Positions 7,081 through 14,713 of a stretch of DNA of 42,696 bases are shown here, in pieces (positions within the stretch are counted from its first letter, which is position 1; every line of letters begins with the position of its first letter). Position numbers and translations under genes: made by a program. Below the pieces are notes generated by a model. The model saw only the letters and a list, made by a program, of their open reading frames with translations. It ran no database searches and was not told the DNA's origin. Location: positions 1-42,696 of the forward strand of contig CACZVR010000007.1 of assembly GCA_902784675.1 (NCBI GenBank), written 5' to 3'. The stretch comes from an uncultured Bacteroidales bacterium (GTDB taxonomy: Bacteria > Bacteroidota > Bacteroidia > Bacteroidales > Muribaculaceae).

Positions 7081-8625
7081 TTAGCCGCACTGGAAGTACT
7101 CGTTAACGAGCTGGGCGGTGCGCTTGGGATCGTGCTCGATGTCGTGACGCAGGGTGCGGTCGTTGAACGAGCGCAACTCGGCGATGATGCCGTCAATCAT
7201 GTGGGCGCTGAAGACGTTCTTCTCCTCGAAGGCGGCACGCAGCTTGTCCAGGCAGTCGGCACTTGCCACGCAACTGTCGGGCAGGCAATCGAGCTCGTTC
7301 AGGCGGTCGGCGTTGGCAGCATCGTGGATGTTCACGTCGACATAGGTCTTGGCAGCCAGTTCCAGAGCGTTCTCCATCTCAAAGCCGTGGCGGCAGGCTA
7401 CGCACAAGCCAGCCAGCAACTGATAGATGTCGGCCGAGCCGTCCGGTGAGCGCATCTCGACGGTCTGCTTTTGCGTCGTGTCAAACTTGTTGGCGGGTTC
7501 CAGCGGGTTGGCGGTGCGGCACATGTCGGCGCCAGCGGTCCATCCCAGAGGCACGCGCACGAGCACCGAGCGGTTGCGGTCACCCCAGCACACGTTGGTG
7601 GGAGCCTCCTGGTGGGGCACCAGGCGGAAGTAGGACATCGGGTTCTTGTTGCCAAAGGCGGTGATGGCGGGAGCCAGCTCCATCATGCCGGCGATGGCCT
7701 TGCGGGCCTCGTCGCTCAGCACGCCCTTGTCGTTGAGCATCATGTTGCGGCCGTCCTTCATCATGCGCATGTGGATGTGCAGACCCGAGCCAGCCTTGCC
7801 GGTGGTGATCTTCGGCGCGAAGGTCACGTTCAGGTTGGCGCGGAAGGCCAGGTTGCGAATCACCCACTTGGCCACCATCAGCTGGTCGGCAGCGTCGAGC
7901 ACGGGCACGGGCAGGAACTCGATCTCGTTCTGCTCATACACCACGCCGTCCTGCTCAAAGTTACCCACCTCGCTGTGGCCGTACTTGATCTGACCACCAG
8001 CCTTGGCGATATAGTCCATGCAGCGCTGGCGGAAGTCATTGGTCTTGGCATAGGGCATCGACTCGTGATAGCCGTGCTGGTCGCGGGCGGGATAGTAGTC
8101 AACCGAGGGACGGATGACGTAGTACTCCAGCTCACCCATGGCCTCATACTCCATGCCCGTGGTCTCGCGGAAGGCCTGTGCGGCTTTCCTCAACGTCTGC
8201 TCGGGAGAGCTCTCCAGCGGGTTGCCGTCCTTGTCAAAGAACGAGCACAGCAGGCACAGCGTGGGAATCTCGGCAAACGGGTCGAGGAAGGCGGTGCTGA
8301 ACCTGGGCAGCACATACAGGTCGCTCGAGCTGGCCTGGATGAAGCTGAACAGGCTGGAACCGTCCACGCGCTCACCACACGACAGGATGGTGCGCAGATA
8401 CTCCTTGCTGCTGATCACAAAATTCAAGGTTTTCAACTTGCCGTCGCCGCCGGGGTACATGAAGTTGACCATGCGGATGTTGTTCTCCTCAATGAAGCGG
8501 ATGATGTCGGCCTTGGTGAACTCTTTGGGCTCTTTCTGCAGGTAGGCCACTACCTGATTGGCGTTAAGCGCCAGAATTTCGTTTTCCAATTTCTGATAAG
8601 ATGTTAGGCTTTCAGCAATACGCAA
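7081..8625 (-). CDS. glnA: Glutamine synthetase (type I-like)
   Basis: The protein has about 514 residues. It makes glutamine from glutamate, ammonia and ATP in the cytoplasm. The N-terminal beta-grasp domain covers roughly residues 35-130. The catalytic domain shows the metal-binding GELEYYVI segment, the glutamate-site stretch YEQNEIEFLPVPV, the GSGLHIHM segment and the ATP/glutamate-site stretch NRSVLVRVP. No ATG begins the frame: the first usable codon is TTG at 8625, with a second TTG at 8589. The true start is therefore uncertain by 12 residues. The sequence before FTKADIIRFIEE is poorly conserved. A short ATG frame (8604-8633, MSYCVLLKA) overlaps the region in another phase. The TAnnTTTG box at 8673-8680 fits either start. 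The identity is secure. Confidence 0.95.
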   Translation of the reverse strand: MRIAESLTSYQKLENEILALNANQVVAYLQKEPKEFTKADIIRFIEENNIRMVNFMYPGGDGKLKTLNFVISSKEYLRTILSCGERVDGSSLFSFIQASSSDLYVLPRFSTAFLDPFAEIPTLCLLCSFFDKDGNPLESSPEQTLRKAAQAFRETTGMEYEAMGELEYYVIRPSVDYYPARDQHGYHESMPYAKTNDFRQRCMDYIAKAGGQIKYGHSEVGNFEQDGVVYEQNEIEFLPVPVLDAADQLMVAKWVIRNLAFRANLNVTFAPKITTGKAGSGLHIHMRMMKDGRNMMLNDKGVLSDEARKAIAGMMELAPAITAFGNKNPMSYFRLVPHQEAPTNVCWGDRNRSVLVRVPLGWTAGADMCRTANPLEPANKFDTTQKQTVEMRSPDGSADIYQLLAGLCVACRHGFEMENALELAAKTYVDVNIHDAANADRLNELDCLPDSCVASADCLDKLRAAFEEKNVFSAHMIDGIIAELRSFNDRTLRHDIEHDPKRTAQLVNEYFQCG

Positions 8626-8672
8626 TAGCTCATGGCTGAGAAGCAGGTTAATTAATGCTTTCTAGTTTTTTG

Positions 8673-8680
8673 CAAAGGTA
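8673..8680 (-). promoter_or_regulatory. -7 promoter element for glnA
   Basis: On the minus strand this reads TACCTTTG (TAnnTTTG), giving a transcription start near 8666, 41 bp before the TTG at 8625. The -33 box is weak (TTTC at about 8699-8702). Confidence 0.65.
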
Positions 8681-8802
8681 AGCCTTTTTTCTCACAATGA
8701 AATCTTTTTTGATAAGAATAATGAACGCGAGTTGAGTTTTCGTTTGGTTTGGTTTGTTTGCTATATATATAAAAACAAACAAATCAAACAAATCAAATAA
8801 AA

Positions 8803-8828
8803 TTGTGTCATCTCATGTTTTGACACAA
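8803..8828. repeat. Inverted repeat TTGTGTCA / TGACACAA
   Basis: Perfect 8-bp arms (8803-8810 and 8821-8828) flank a 10-bp centre. Weaker symmetry extends outward (AAATTGTG...CACAACAATTT). It lies ~150 bp upstream of the glnA promoter and shares the word TTGTGT with the 6780 array. A binding site or RNA hairpin is possible. Confidence 0.6.
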
Positions 8829-8855
8829 CAATTTCAATTAAATGAATACTTAACT

Positions 8856-8920
8856 GTTTGTTTCGTTCGTTTCGTTTGCGCGTGTACTTGCGGATGAAAC
8901 GGACGAAATGAACGAGCGGA
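8856..8920. repeat. Head-to-head pair of dispersed 9-bp repeats, copies R3 and R4
   Basis: R3 (8856-8886) reads GTTTCGTTCGTTTCG and then TTGCGCGTGT. R4 (8891-8920) is inverted and reads GATGAAACGGACGAAATG. Together they form a loose inverted repeat around ACTTG. The wider 8641-9259 spacer holds this pair, R5, a G/T-rich hairpin around 8735-8790, a terminator at 9073-9108 and a promoter box at 9157; no gene is visible. Confidence 0.75.
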
Positions 8921-8979
8921 AAATTATTGAGTAGAGTATATATTTATTTTGTTTGTGTCAGAACTTGCGGTGACAACAA

Positions 8980-9054
8980 CCGTTTCGTCTGTTATCCGTT
9001 TCGTCCGTTATCCGTTTCGTCCGTTATATATATAATATAGGCGGACGGACGGAA
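8980..9054. repeat. Dispersed 9-bp repeat element, copy R5
   Basis: Three CCGTTTCGTC units separated by TGTTAT/CGTTAT are followed by an AT tract and by GGCGGACGGACGG, which can pair back to GTCCG. The word AGACATCAT follows at 9062-9070, as it does after copy R6. Confidence 0.75.
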
Positions 9055-9072
9055 AACTCTTCAGACATCATG

Positions 9073-9108
9073 GGTGGTGCTCGCAGCAAAACGGGCACCG
9101 CCTTTTTT
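9073..9108 (+). terminator. Intrinsic terminator with no annotated upstream plus-strand gene
   Basis: GGTGGTGC (9073-9080) pairs with GCACCGCC (9095-9102), including one G-T pair, and TTTTTT follows. The nearest upstream coding gene, glnA, runs the other way. Either an unannotated RNA ends here or the terminator is part of the repeat element. Confidence 0.7.
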
Positions 9109-9156
9109 ATTGCGTATTATTCCGCTGCAAAACAATGTCATTCAAACAGAAAGGTG

Positions 9157-9164
9157 TAACTTTG
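9157..9164 (+). promoter_or_regulatory. -7 promoter element for the dockerin-bearing secreted protein
   Basis: TAACTTTG is a perfect TAnnTTTG box and predicts transcription from near 9171, about 90 bp before the ATG. No convincing TTTG is found at -33. Confidence 0.55.
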
Positions 9165-9259
9165 CACCAACCACCGCAAACAGCATAGCGGATTCACTTG
9201 GATGTTAATCATGATTCACGACAGTTTTATTCATTTTGCGAAATTAAAATAAGTGACCG

Positions 9260-9982
9260 ATGGATATGGAAAAAACGATTTCAATTTTGCTCATGGCGAT
9301 AGCATGCTGCCTTGGGTCGCTGGCACAGGAACTGCCGCAGTTCAAGCCCAGTGCCATCGAGGGGTGGAGTTATAACAACCCTGGGGTGGAACTCTCGTCG
9401 ACAAACGTGTCCAACGGGGCGATTGTGCTCTATGTCAACAGTCAGGGACTGGTGCTCACGCTCACCTCGCCCGAGTTCTCGTGCCATGGCATCGACAGCA
9501 TCGCGGCCTCGGTCATGTGGTATATAAAACCCTCGAGCATGAACGAGCCGGAATTCAGTCTGGCAAAGACAGCATTGACGATGGCCATTGATGATGTCGA
9601 GGGACACCCCCTGGACTCGGTCACTTGTGTACCCCCCGAGATGACTAGCACCCAAACGCTCACGATGACCCTGGCGGTTCCCAAGGGGCTGCAACAGGCC
9701 AGACTGCGCTTTGCGGCATGGAATGCCGACAGGGAGAGCTGTGGTGCCATCAAGCGGGCCCTGTTCACCGCCATTACAGCCTCACAGCCTCATGGCGAGG
9801 TCATTCCCGGCGATGTGAACGATGACGGCCATGTGGGCATGGACGACTTGACTGATCTGATCAACTACATGCTCACTTCACAGGACAACGGCATCAATCT
9901 GCAAGCGGCCGATATGGACCACAACGGAGTTGTCGGCATGGATGACCTCACCGACCTGATCAACTACCTGTTGTTACACTGA
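9260..9982 (+). CDS. Secreted protein with C-terminal dockerin-like repeats
   Basis: The protein has 240 residues; a start at Met3 (9266) is equally possible. A signal peptide (ISILLMAIACCLGSLAQ) leads to a ~150-residue beta-rich domain of unknown family. The last ~60 residues carry two dockerin type I-like calcium-binding repeats, each with a D-V/M-x-x-D-G/N-x-V-G-M-D-D-L pattern followed by TDLINYML and TDLINYLL. Dockerins attach enzymes to cohesins in cellulosomes. In Bacteroidales these paired repeats sit at the ends of many secreted proteins without known cohesins, and their role is unclear. No partner is visible here. A similar pair ends the DUF285 protein at 24087-26570. Two hairpins follow the stop. 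Confidence 0.82.
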   Translation: MDMEKTISILLMAIACCLGSLAQELPQFKPSAIEGWSYNNPGVELSSTNVSNGAIVLYVNSQGLVLTLTSPEFSCHGIDSIAASVMWYIKPSSMNEPEFSLAKTALTMAIDDVEGHPLDSVTCVPPEMTSTQTLTMTLAVPKGLQQARLRFAAWNADRESCGAIKRALFTAITASQPHGEVIPGDVNDDGHVGMDDLTDLINYMLTSQDNGINLQAADMDHNGVVGMDDLTDLINYLLLH

Positions 9983-9986
9983 TGCT

Positions 9987-10023
9987 CACTGCGTTCGCAG
10001 TGTATAAGGCGGCTATCGCCGCC
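9987..10023 (+). terminator. Twin hairpins after the dockerin-bearing gene
   Basis: CACTGCG-TT-CGCAGTG (9987-10002) and GGCGGC-TATC-GCCGCC (10008-10023) lie 5 and 26 bp after the stop. Neither has a T tail, so termination is likely but not canonical. Confidence 0.55.
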
Positions 10024-10088
10024 GTGTATGGGTGGAGGGTGTAGGGAGGCATCCGCATTATTTCACAGTCCTGATCTCTCATTTCTAA

Positions 10089-10137
10089 CACGCGTGCGCG
10101 TAAACAAAACGGACGAAACGGACGAAACGAACGAAAA
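10089..10137 (-). repeat. Dispersed 9-bp repeat element, copy R6
   Basis: ACGCGTGCGCGTAAAC is followed by AAAACGGACGAAACGGACG and AAACGAACGAAA. AGACATCAT follows at 10144-10152. It lies between two convergent genes. Confidence 0.8.
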
Positions 10138-10165
10138 AGGCTTTAGACATCATTTGGAGGATTCC

Positions 10166-11494
10166 TCACTCTTCACTCCTAACTTGTTGTCTCAGTCCGT
10201 AGAACATCACCACAGCAAAGCAGACCAGAGGCACGACGAATGAGAGGTTGACGGCGGGCAACAGTTGCACATCGCTGTCGATGATCATCGCCTGGACTGC
10301 GGGCAACACACTGCCGCCCAGAATCGCCATAATCAGTCCTGCCGAGCCCACTTCGGCATCCTTGCCGACTCCGCCCAGAGCGATGCCATAGATGGTGGGG
10401 AACATCAGGCTCATGCAAGCCGACACACCCACCAGGCAGCACATGCCCACACGGCCGCCCACCACGATGACACCACACAGCAGCACCATCGCCAGGGCAG
10501 CAAACACTGCCAGCAAGCGTCCGGGCTTGAAATACTTCATCAGACCGATGTTGACAAAGCGCATGAGGCAAAACACCACCATCGCCACGATGTTATAACG
10601 CTGGGACAGCACCTCGGCAGCCTGCTCACTCATGCCCTCGGCCATGAAAACGCGGGTGCCATACTGGATGATGAAGGTCCAGCAGGTGATCTGCGCGCCC
10701 ACATAGAAGAACTGCGCCACCACACCATTGCGATAGGAGACATTGGCCCACAGCCGCTTGACGGAGGGCAACAGGGGAGCATGCCCCCTGTCGGACGCCT
10801 GCCGCACGGCAGGGATGCGCACAAACAGCAGCACCACGAGCAACAAGATGAGCACCACACCCAACAGAGCATAGGGCTGGACGAGCACGGCGAGGTCGCT
10901 CTGCTTCAGCGTCTCGAACTGGGCATCGCCCAGGGTGGCACGTTGCGACGTGTCGAGCGGGGAGAGGCGCGCCTGGATGAAATTCATCGCCACAAACATG
11001 CCCGCCAGCGACCCGATGGGGTTGAACGACTGGGCAAAGTTGAGGCGCCGCGTGGCTGTCTCGGGGTCACCCATGAGCAGGATATAGGGGTTGGCAGTGG
11101 TCTCGAGGAACGACAGGCCGCAGGTGAGGATGAAATAGGCAATCAGGAAGGGCGCAAAGCTGCCCATCGCCCGCGCAGGGATGAACAACAGCACACCCAG
11201 AGCATAGAGCGCCAGGCCCAGCACGATGCCGCTCTTGAACGAGTGGCGACGGATGAACAGGGCAGCAGGCAGCGCCATGCAGAAATAGCCCCCGTAGAAG
11301 GCCACCTGCACCAGCGCACCGTCGGTAACGCTCATGCGGAAAATCTTGGAAAAAGCCTTCACCATGGGGTTGGTGATGTCGTTGGCAAAACCCCACAGGG
11401 CAAAGCAGCAGGTCACCACGATAAAGGGCAGCACATAGCTCACGCCCTCGCGCGTCACCAGCAGACGGGATTTCTTATTGTTATCGCTCATCAT
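10166..11494 (-). CDS. fucP: L-fucose:H+ symporter (major facilitator family)
   Basis: The protein has about 442 residues with roughly 12 membrane helices in the inner membrane. It imports L-fucose with protons. The opening segment VLPFIVVTCCFALWGFANDITNPMVKAFSKIF is typical of the FHS (FucP) family. ANPYILLMGDPETATRRLNFAQSFNPIGS carries the conserved N-P-Y and the R-R/LNFAQ-x-FN-x-x-G signature. The C-terminal half has the SLMFPTIYGIAL segment. Three start codons are stacked (GTG 11497, ATG 11494, ATG 11491); the first ATG is used. It is the last gene of a minus-strand fucose cluster after the mutarotase and the sugar-activating enzyme. The spacer to the mutarotase is filled with T3 repeats. 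Related FHS members carry glucose or galactose, but the neighbouring mutarotase makes fucose more likely. Confidence 0.88.
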   Translation of the reverse strand: MMSDNNKKSRLLVTREGVSYVLPFIVVTCCFALWGFANDITNPMVKAFSKIFRMSVTDGALVQVAFYGGYFCMALPAALFIRRHSFKSGIVLGLALYALGVLLFIPARAMGSFAPFLIAYFILTCGLSFLETTANPYILLMGDPETATRRLNFAQSFNPIGSLAGMFVAMNFIQARLSPLDTSQRATLGDAQFETLKQSDLAVLVQPYALLGVVLILLLVVLLFVRIPAVRQASDRGHAPLLPSVKRLWANVSYRNGVVAQFFYVGAQITCWTFIIQYGTRVFMAEGMSEQAAEVLSQRYNIVAMVVFCLMRFVNIGLMKYFKPGRLLAVFAALAMVLLCGVIVVGGRVGMCCLVGVSACMSLMFPTIYGIALGGVGKDAEVGSAGLIMAILGGSVLPAVQAMIIDSDVQLLPAVNLSFVVPLVCFAVVMFYGLRQQVRSEE

Positions 11495-11495
11495 C

Positions 11496-11548
11496 ACTAA
11501 TCACTAATCACTAATGCCTAAAGCCTAATGCCTAAAACCTAAAGCCTG
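11496..11548. repeat. CACTAAT / CCTAAAGCCTAATG repeat array, copy T3
   Basis: Tandem CACTAAT units run into GCCTAAAGCCTAATGCC and CCTAAAACCTAAAGCC. The array fills the gap between fucP and the mutarotase gene and contains the mutarotase stop codon (TAG on the minus strand, 11539-11541). Confidence 0.75.
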
Positions 11549-11868
11549 AAAATGCACTCCATGAGCTGCCACTTGGCGGTGGAAGGGGCCGACGGGTCAC
11601 AGCCCTGGAAGCGGGCGACATAGGCCTCCCACTCGGCCTGACGCGGCAATGAGGCCAGGCGGGCGTTGTCCTTTTCCCAATCAAAGTCATCGACGGTGTC
11701 ACAGATCATGAACAGGCGATTGCCGTGGATGTAGATCTGCATGTCCAGGATGCCCACACTGCGGATGCCCGCTTGGATTTCGGGCCACACATGTGCGTGA
11801 GCCTCAACATATTTCTCGATCATCTCGCGGTCGTCCCGCAACTCAAGGGTTTGGCAATAGCGTTTCAT
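11539..11868 (-). CDS. L-rhamnose/L-fucose mutarotase (RhaM family)
   Basis: The protein has 109 residues, the usual RhaM (DUF718) length of about 104-110. It interconverts anomers of a 6-deoxy-hexose in the cytoplasm. Family features: MKRYCQTLELRDDREMIEKY at the N-terminus, the HAHVWPEI motif with the catalytic His, GNRLFMICDT in the middle, and WQLMECIFRL at the end. RhaM is named for rhamnose, but close relatives in Bacteroidetes and humans act on fucose. The adjacent fucP and sugar kinase-like gene point to fucose here. The last two codons and the stop are drawn from the T3 repeat. It is transcribed with its neighbours from the promoter near 13141. Confidence 0.88.
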   Translation of the reverse strand: MKRYCQTLELRDDREMIEKYVEAHAHVWPEIQAGIRSVGILDMQIYIHGNRLFMICDTVDDFDWEKDNARLASLPRQAEWEAYVARFQGCDPSAPSTAKWQLMECIFRL

Positions 11869-11886
11869 TTGTTTCAGTTTTATTTT

Positions 11887-11960
11887 TTAAGGTCTCTAAG
11901 GACCCTAAAGACTTTAAGGACCTTAAGGTCACTTCTAACTCCTAACTTCTAACTCCTAAT
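11887..11960. repeat. CTAAGGACC / CTTCTAACTCCTAA repeat array, copy T4
   Basis: It contains TTAAGG/CTAAGG/CTAAAG units with internal AAGGTC and GACCTT dyads, then CTTCTAACTCCTAACTTC. It separates the sugar-activating enzyme from the mutarotase and contains the former's stop codon (11949-11951). Confidence 0.65.
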
Positions 11961-13115
11961 TATTAAAAGGATTGCGCCGTCGGGGAAATGGTCACGGTCG
12001 CGGCACACGAGCGCCAGGTAGCCGCCTCCACCAGCTCCGGGCATCTTCCACGCCAACACACCATCCATGGCACTGTAGCGGTCGATATAGTCCTGTACAC
12101 CGGGCTGAATCATTGCGGGGAACATCGCCACCTGGGCCTCGAACGAGGCTTTATAGGCGGCAGCAAAGGCGTCTAGGTCGCGGCGCTGGATGGCATCCCA
12201 GCAACAGTCGGCAGCGGCAGCCAGGGCACGCACCTTGACGGGTGTGATGTCCTTGCCCTCGACCACGCTGCAGCCGGGACGGCGCGGGAACATGGGAATC
12301 ATGCACAAGTGGTCCTCGAGCCAGCCCAGCAACACGGGGTCGCAAGTGTATTCTATCTTCTCGGGCCAGAAGGTGCCGTCATAGTAATGCCGTGAGAGGC
12401 CAGGCACACAGATGCCGATGGCGTCCTGGGCACCGCTCACGATACCGTCGCTGCGCTCAGGGTCATTCTCGAGGCAAAAGACCAGACGTGCCAGCATCTC
12501 GGGGTCCATCGCGGGCAACTGGTAGGGCCACACCCGCTTGATGGTGTTGCGCGTGCTGGTCGACAGGCCGCAACGCTCGCGAATCTCGAACGTGGGCTCC
12601 AGCGAGATGGTCAACGCCCAACCGGGTGCATGACACGACACATAGGGCTGGTCAATCCAAGTACCCGCCAGGTCAAGGCGGGTGGGCAGCTGACAAGTGG
12701 ATTGCTTGAGCGCTGTGCTGCTGCGTGCCTCCAGGCCCTGGGCGGGAACACGCTGGAGCACGATATACTCCATGCCACGCTCACGGCACAGCTGCCGCTT
12801 CTCGTCGCGGTCACCGTCCTCGTTGACGACCAGACAGTCGGGCTGCACAAGGTCGAGCGTGGGCAGGAAATCCAGGAAACCGCTGCCCGCGTTGATATAA
12901 GCCTCCTTGACATAGCGGATGGCACGCACCATGAACAGGCGCTCCTGCTCGCTATACACGGTCTTGTGGCCCTTGAGAGCCTCGATGGTCTTGTCGCTGC
13001 CGATGCCCACATACAGGTCGCCATACTGCGACGCCTGCCTGAAGAACTCCACATGCCCCGAGTGCAGCAGGTCATAGCATCCCGACACAAAAACTTTCTT
13101 CTTGCTTGTTGCCAC
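11949..13115 (-). CDS. Fusion of a nucleotidyltransferase domain and a compact GHMP-type sugar kinase domain
   Basis: The protein has 388 residues from a GTG at 13115; an in-frame stop two codons upstream fixes the start. Residues 7-140 form a cytidylyltransferase-like domain: VFVSGCYDLLHSGHVEFF with the HSGH nucleotide-binding motif at 18-21, and RSSTALKQ at 131-138 in the place of the family's ISSTxLK motif. Residues 144-385 read as a short GHMP kinase: PTRLDLAGTWID (motif 1), CGLSTSTRN at 182-190 (a degenerate motif 2), SGAQDAIGICVPG at 227-239 (like the WQDQ..G..PG of fucokinases) and KMPGAGGGGYL (motif 3). It heads a cluster with a mutarotase and fucP, so it may phosphorylate and activate fucose or a related deoxysugar, as the larger FKP does. 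Substrate and nucleotide are inferred. Confidence 0.75.
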   Translation of the reverse strand: MATSKKKVFVSGCYDLLHSGHVEFFRQASQYGDLYVGIGSDKTIEALKGHKTVYSEQERLFMVRAIRYVKEAYINAGSGFLDFLPTLDLVQPDCLVVNEDGDRDEKRQLCRERGMEYIVLQRVPAQGLEARSSTALKQSTCQLPTRLDLAGTWIDQPYVSCHAPGWALTISLEPTFEIRERCGLSTSTRNTIKRVWPYQLPAMDPEMLARLVFCLENDPERSDGIVSGAQDAIGICVPGLSRHYYDGTFWPEKIEYTCDPVLLGWLEDHLCMIPMFPRRPGCSVVEGKDITPVKVRALAAAADCCWDAIQRRDLDAFAAAYKASFEAQVAMFPAMIQPGVQDYIDRYSAMDGVLAWKMPGAGGGGYLALVCRDRDHFPDGAILLIIRS

Positions 13116-13140
13116 TTTTCAATCAGATTGGTTTGTGCTA

Positions 13141-13148
13141 CAAAGGTA
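13141..13148 (-). promoter_or_regulatory. -7 promoter element of the fucose cluster
   Basis: The minus strand reads TACCTTTG here, predicting transcription from about 13134, 19 bp before the GTG start. No strong -33 box is evident. Confidence 0.6.
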
Positions 13149-13234
13149 CAATTTCCAGCCCACAATAGCAGCATGAAGGGCGGAAAAATCACTTCCGCCC
13201 TCCACATCATGGTTTAACGGTTTAGCAGCGCCAT

Positions 13235-14590
13235 TCACTCGGGCACGCTCTTGAGGGTCTGACGAATGTCCTCGTCGCTCACCCTGTGGTTCATGAGGTC
13301 GCCGTTCAGATACTGGTCATAGGCGCTCATGTCGATCAAGCCATGCCCCGACAGGTTGAACAGGATGACCCTGGCCTCGCCCGTGCGCTTGCACTTCTCG
13401 GCCTCGCGGATGGTGGCTGCGATGGCGTGGCTCGACTCGGGGGCGGGGATGATGCCCTCGGTGCGAGCAAACAGCATACCGGCCTCGAAGGACTCGAGCT
13501 GAGGAATGTCCACACCATGCATCAGCCCGTCCTTGATGAGCTGCGAGATAATCATGCCGGCACCGTGATAGCGCAAGCCGCCAGCATGGATGTTCGCCGG
13601 CTTGAAACTGTGGCCCAGGGTGAACATGGGCAACAGGGGAGTGTAGCCGGCCTCGTCGCCGAAGTCATAGCGGAACTCCCCTCTCGTCAGTTTGGGGCAA
13701 CTCTCGGGCTCGGCAGCGATAAACTCGGTCTTCTTGCCGTCCTTGAGGTTGTGGCGCATGAAGGGGAAGGCAATGCCGCCAAAGTTGGACCCGCCGCCAA
13801 AACAGGCAATCACCACATCGGGGTACTCGCCCGCCATCGCCATCTGCTTCTCGGCTTCGAGTCCGATGATGGTCTGATGCAGAGCCACATGATTCAGCAC
13901 CGACCCCAGGGTGTACTTGCAGTTGGGGGTCGTCGTGGCCAGCTCCACAGCCTCGGAAATCGCCGTACCCAACGAGCCGGGGTGGTGCGGATCGCGGGTG
14001 ATGATGTCCTTGCCGGCACGCGTGGACATCGAGGGCGAACCCGTCACTGCGGCGCCAAAGGTGCGCATGATGGACGAGCGGTAGGGTTTCTGCTGCATGG
14101 AGATTTTCACCTGATAGACAGCCGACTCCAACCCGAACACCGATGCGGCATAGGCCAACGCTGCGCCCCATTGCCCGGCTCCGGTCTCGGTCGTGACGTT
14201 GGTCATGCCTTCCTGCTTGGCATAATAGCACTGGGGCAGGGCCGAATTGACCTTGTGAGACCCCAACGGGTTGACCGACTCGTTCTTGAAATAGATGTGA
14301 GCCGGTGTCTGCAATGCCTCCTCAAGGGCATAGGCGCGCACCAGCGGCGTGCTGCGATAGGCTTTATACTTGTCCATCACCTCTTCGGGGATGGGGACGA
14401 AATCGTGCTCGGTGTCAAGTTCCTGGACGCAACACTCACGCGGAAAGATGTGAGCCAAATCGTCCACCCCAAGGGGCTGCTTGGTGCCGGGATGAAGGGG
14501 TGGCATGGGTTTGTTGGGCATGTCGGCCTGGATGTTATACCATGCGGTGGGTAACTCGGTTTCCTGAAGGATGAATCTTTTCTGTTTCAT
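13235..14590 (-). CDS. trpB: TrpB2-type tryptophan synthase beta chain
   Basis: The protein has 451 residues from the ATG at 14590 (MKQKRFILQETELPTAWYNI). The frame is open to 14692, but that extension is the regulatory leader. It is a PLP enzyme that joins indole and serine to give tryptophan. It carries NPLGSHKVNSA with the PLP lysine, the ETGAGQWG loop, the phosphate-binding FGGGSNFGGIAFPF and the C-terminal HGLIDMSAYD. The length and the insert after PLHPGTKQPLG are those of the TrpB2 group, not of the ~400-residue TrpB1. No trpA is adjacent. Expression appears to be controlled by a Trp-codon leader peptide (14714-14770) and a hairpin (14642-14671), which supports a true tryptophan function. 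Confidence 0.93.
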   Translation of the reverse strand: MKQKRFILQETELPTAWYNIQADMPNKPMPPLHPGTKQPLGVDDLAHIFPRECCVQELDTEHDFVPIPEEVMDKYKAYRSTPLVRAYALEEALQTPAHIYFKNESVNPLGSHKVNSALPQCYYAKQEGMTNVTTETGAGQWGAALAYAASVFGLESAVYQVKISMQQKPYRSSIMRTFGAAVTGSPSMSTRAGKDIITRDPHHPGSLGTAISEAVELATTTPNCKYTLGSVLNHVALHQTIIGLEAEKQMAMAGEYPDVVIACFGGGSNFGGIAFPFMRHNLKDGKKTEFIAAEPESCPKLTRGEFRYDFGDEAGYTPLLPMFTLGHSFKPANIHAGGLRYHGAGMIISQLIKDGLMHGVDIPQLESFEAGMLFARTEGIIPAPESSHAIAATIREAEKCKRTGEARVILFNLSGHGLIDMSAYDQYLNGDLMNHRVSDEDIRQTLKSVPE

Positions 14591-14641
14591 TTTGGTTATT
14601 TGATTAAGTGAATAATGATAATTTACGGGCCAGATAAATCT

Positions 14642-14671
14642 GAAGGCCTGTCGCAAGCACGACAGACCTTC
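14642..14671 (-). promoter_or_regulatory. Putative attenuator hairpin in the trpB leader RNA
   Basis: On the minus-strand RNA, GAAGG-U-CUGUCG pairs with CGACAG-G-CCUUC around a six-base loop, with the middle pair G-U, making a 12-bp stem. It lies 43 nt after the leader-peptide stop and 51 nt before trpB. The bases right after the leader stop (GUCGCCUG) can also pair with GCGAC or CAGGC in the hairpin's 3' arm, which would allow competing folds. A clear U tract is missing (AGAUUUAUC), so the mode of control is uncertain. Confidence 0.65.
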
Positions 14672-14713
14672 ATGATTGGGTTGCAATTTCATTGTTGCAC
14701 ACGGTCAGGCGAC

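Noticed and set aside
7471..8607. A 378-residue open frame on the plus strand opposite glnA
   Set aside because: It is the antisense shadow of a conserved enzyme and has the His/Gly/Ala/Val-rich composition produced by reading a high-GC gene backwards.
10265..11500. A 411-residue His/Gln-rich frame on the plus strand
   Set aside because: It lies fully opposite fucP; the composition is a reverse reading of membrane-helix codons, with no promoter or family.
13286..14554. A 422-residue plus-strand frame opposite trpB, with similar long frames at 15089-16726 and 20180-21556
   Set aside because: All are fully opposite well-identified genes and show no start signals or motifs of their own.
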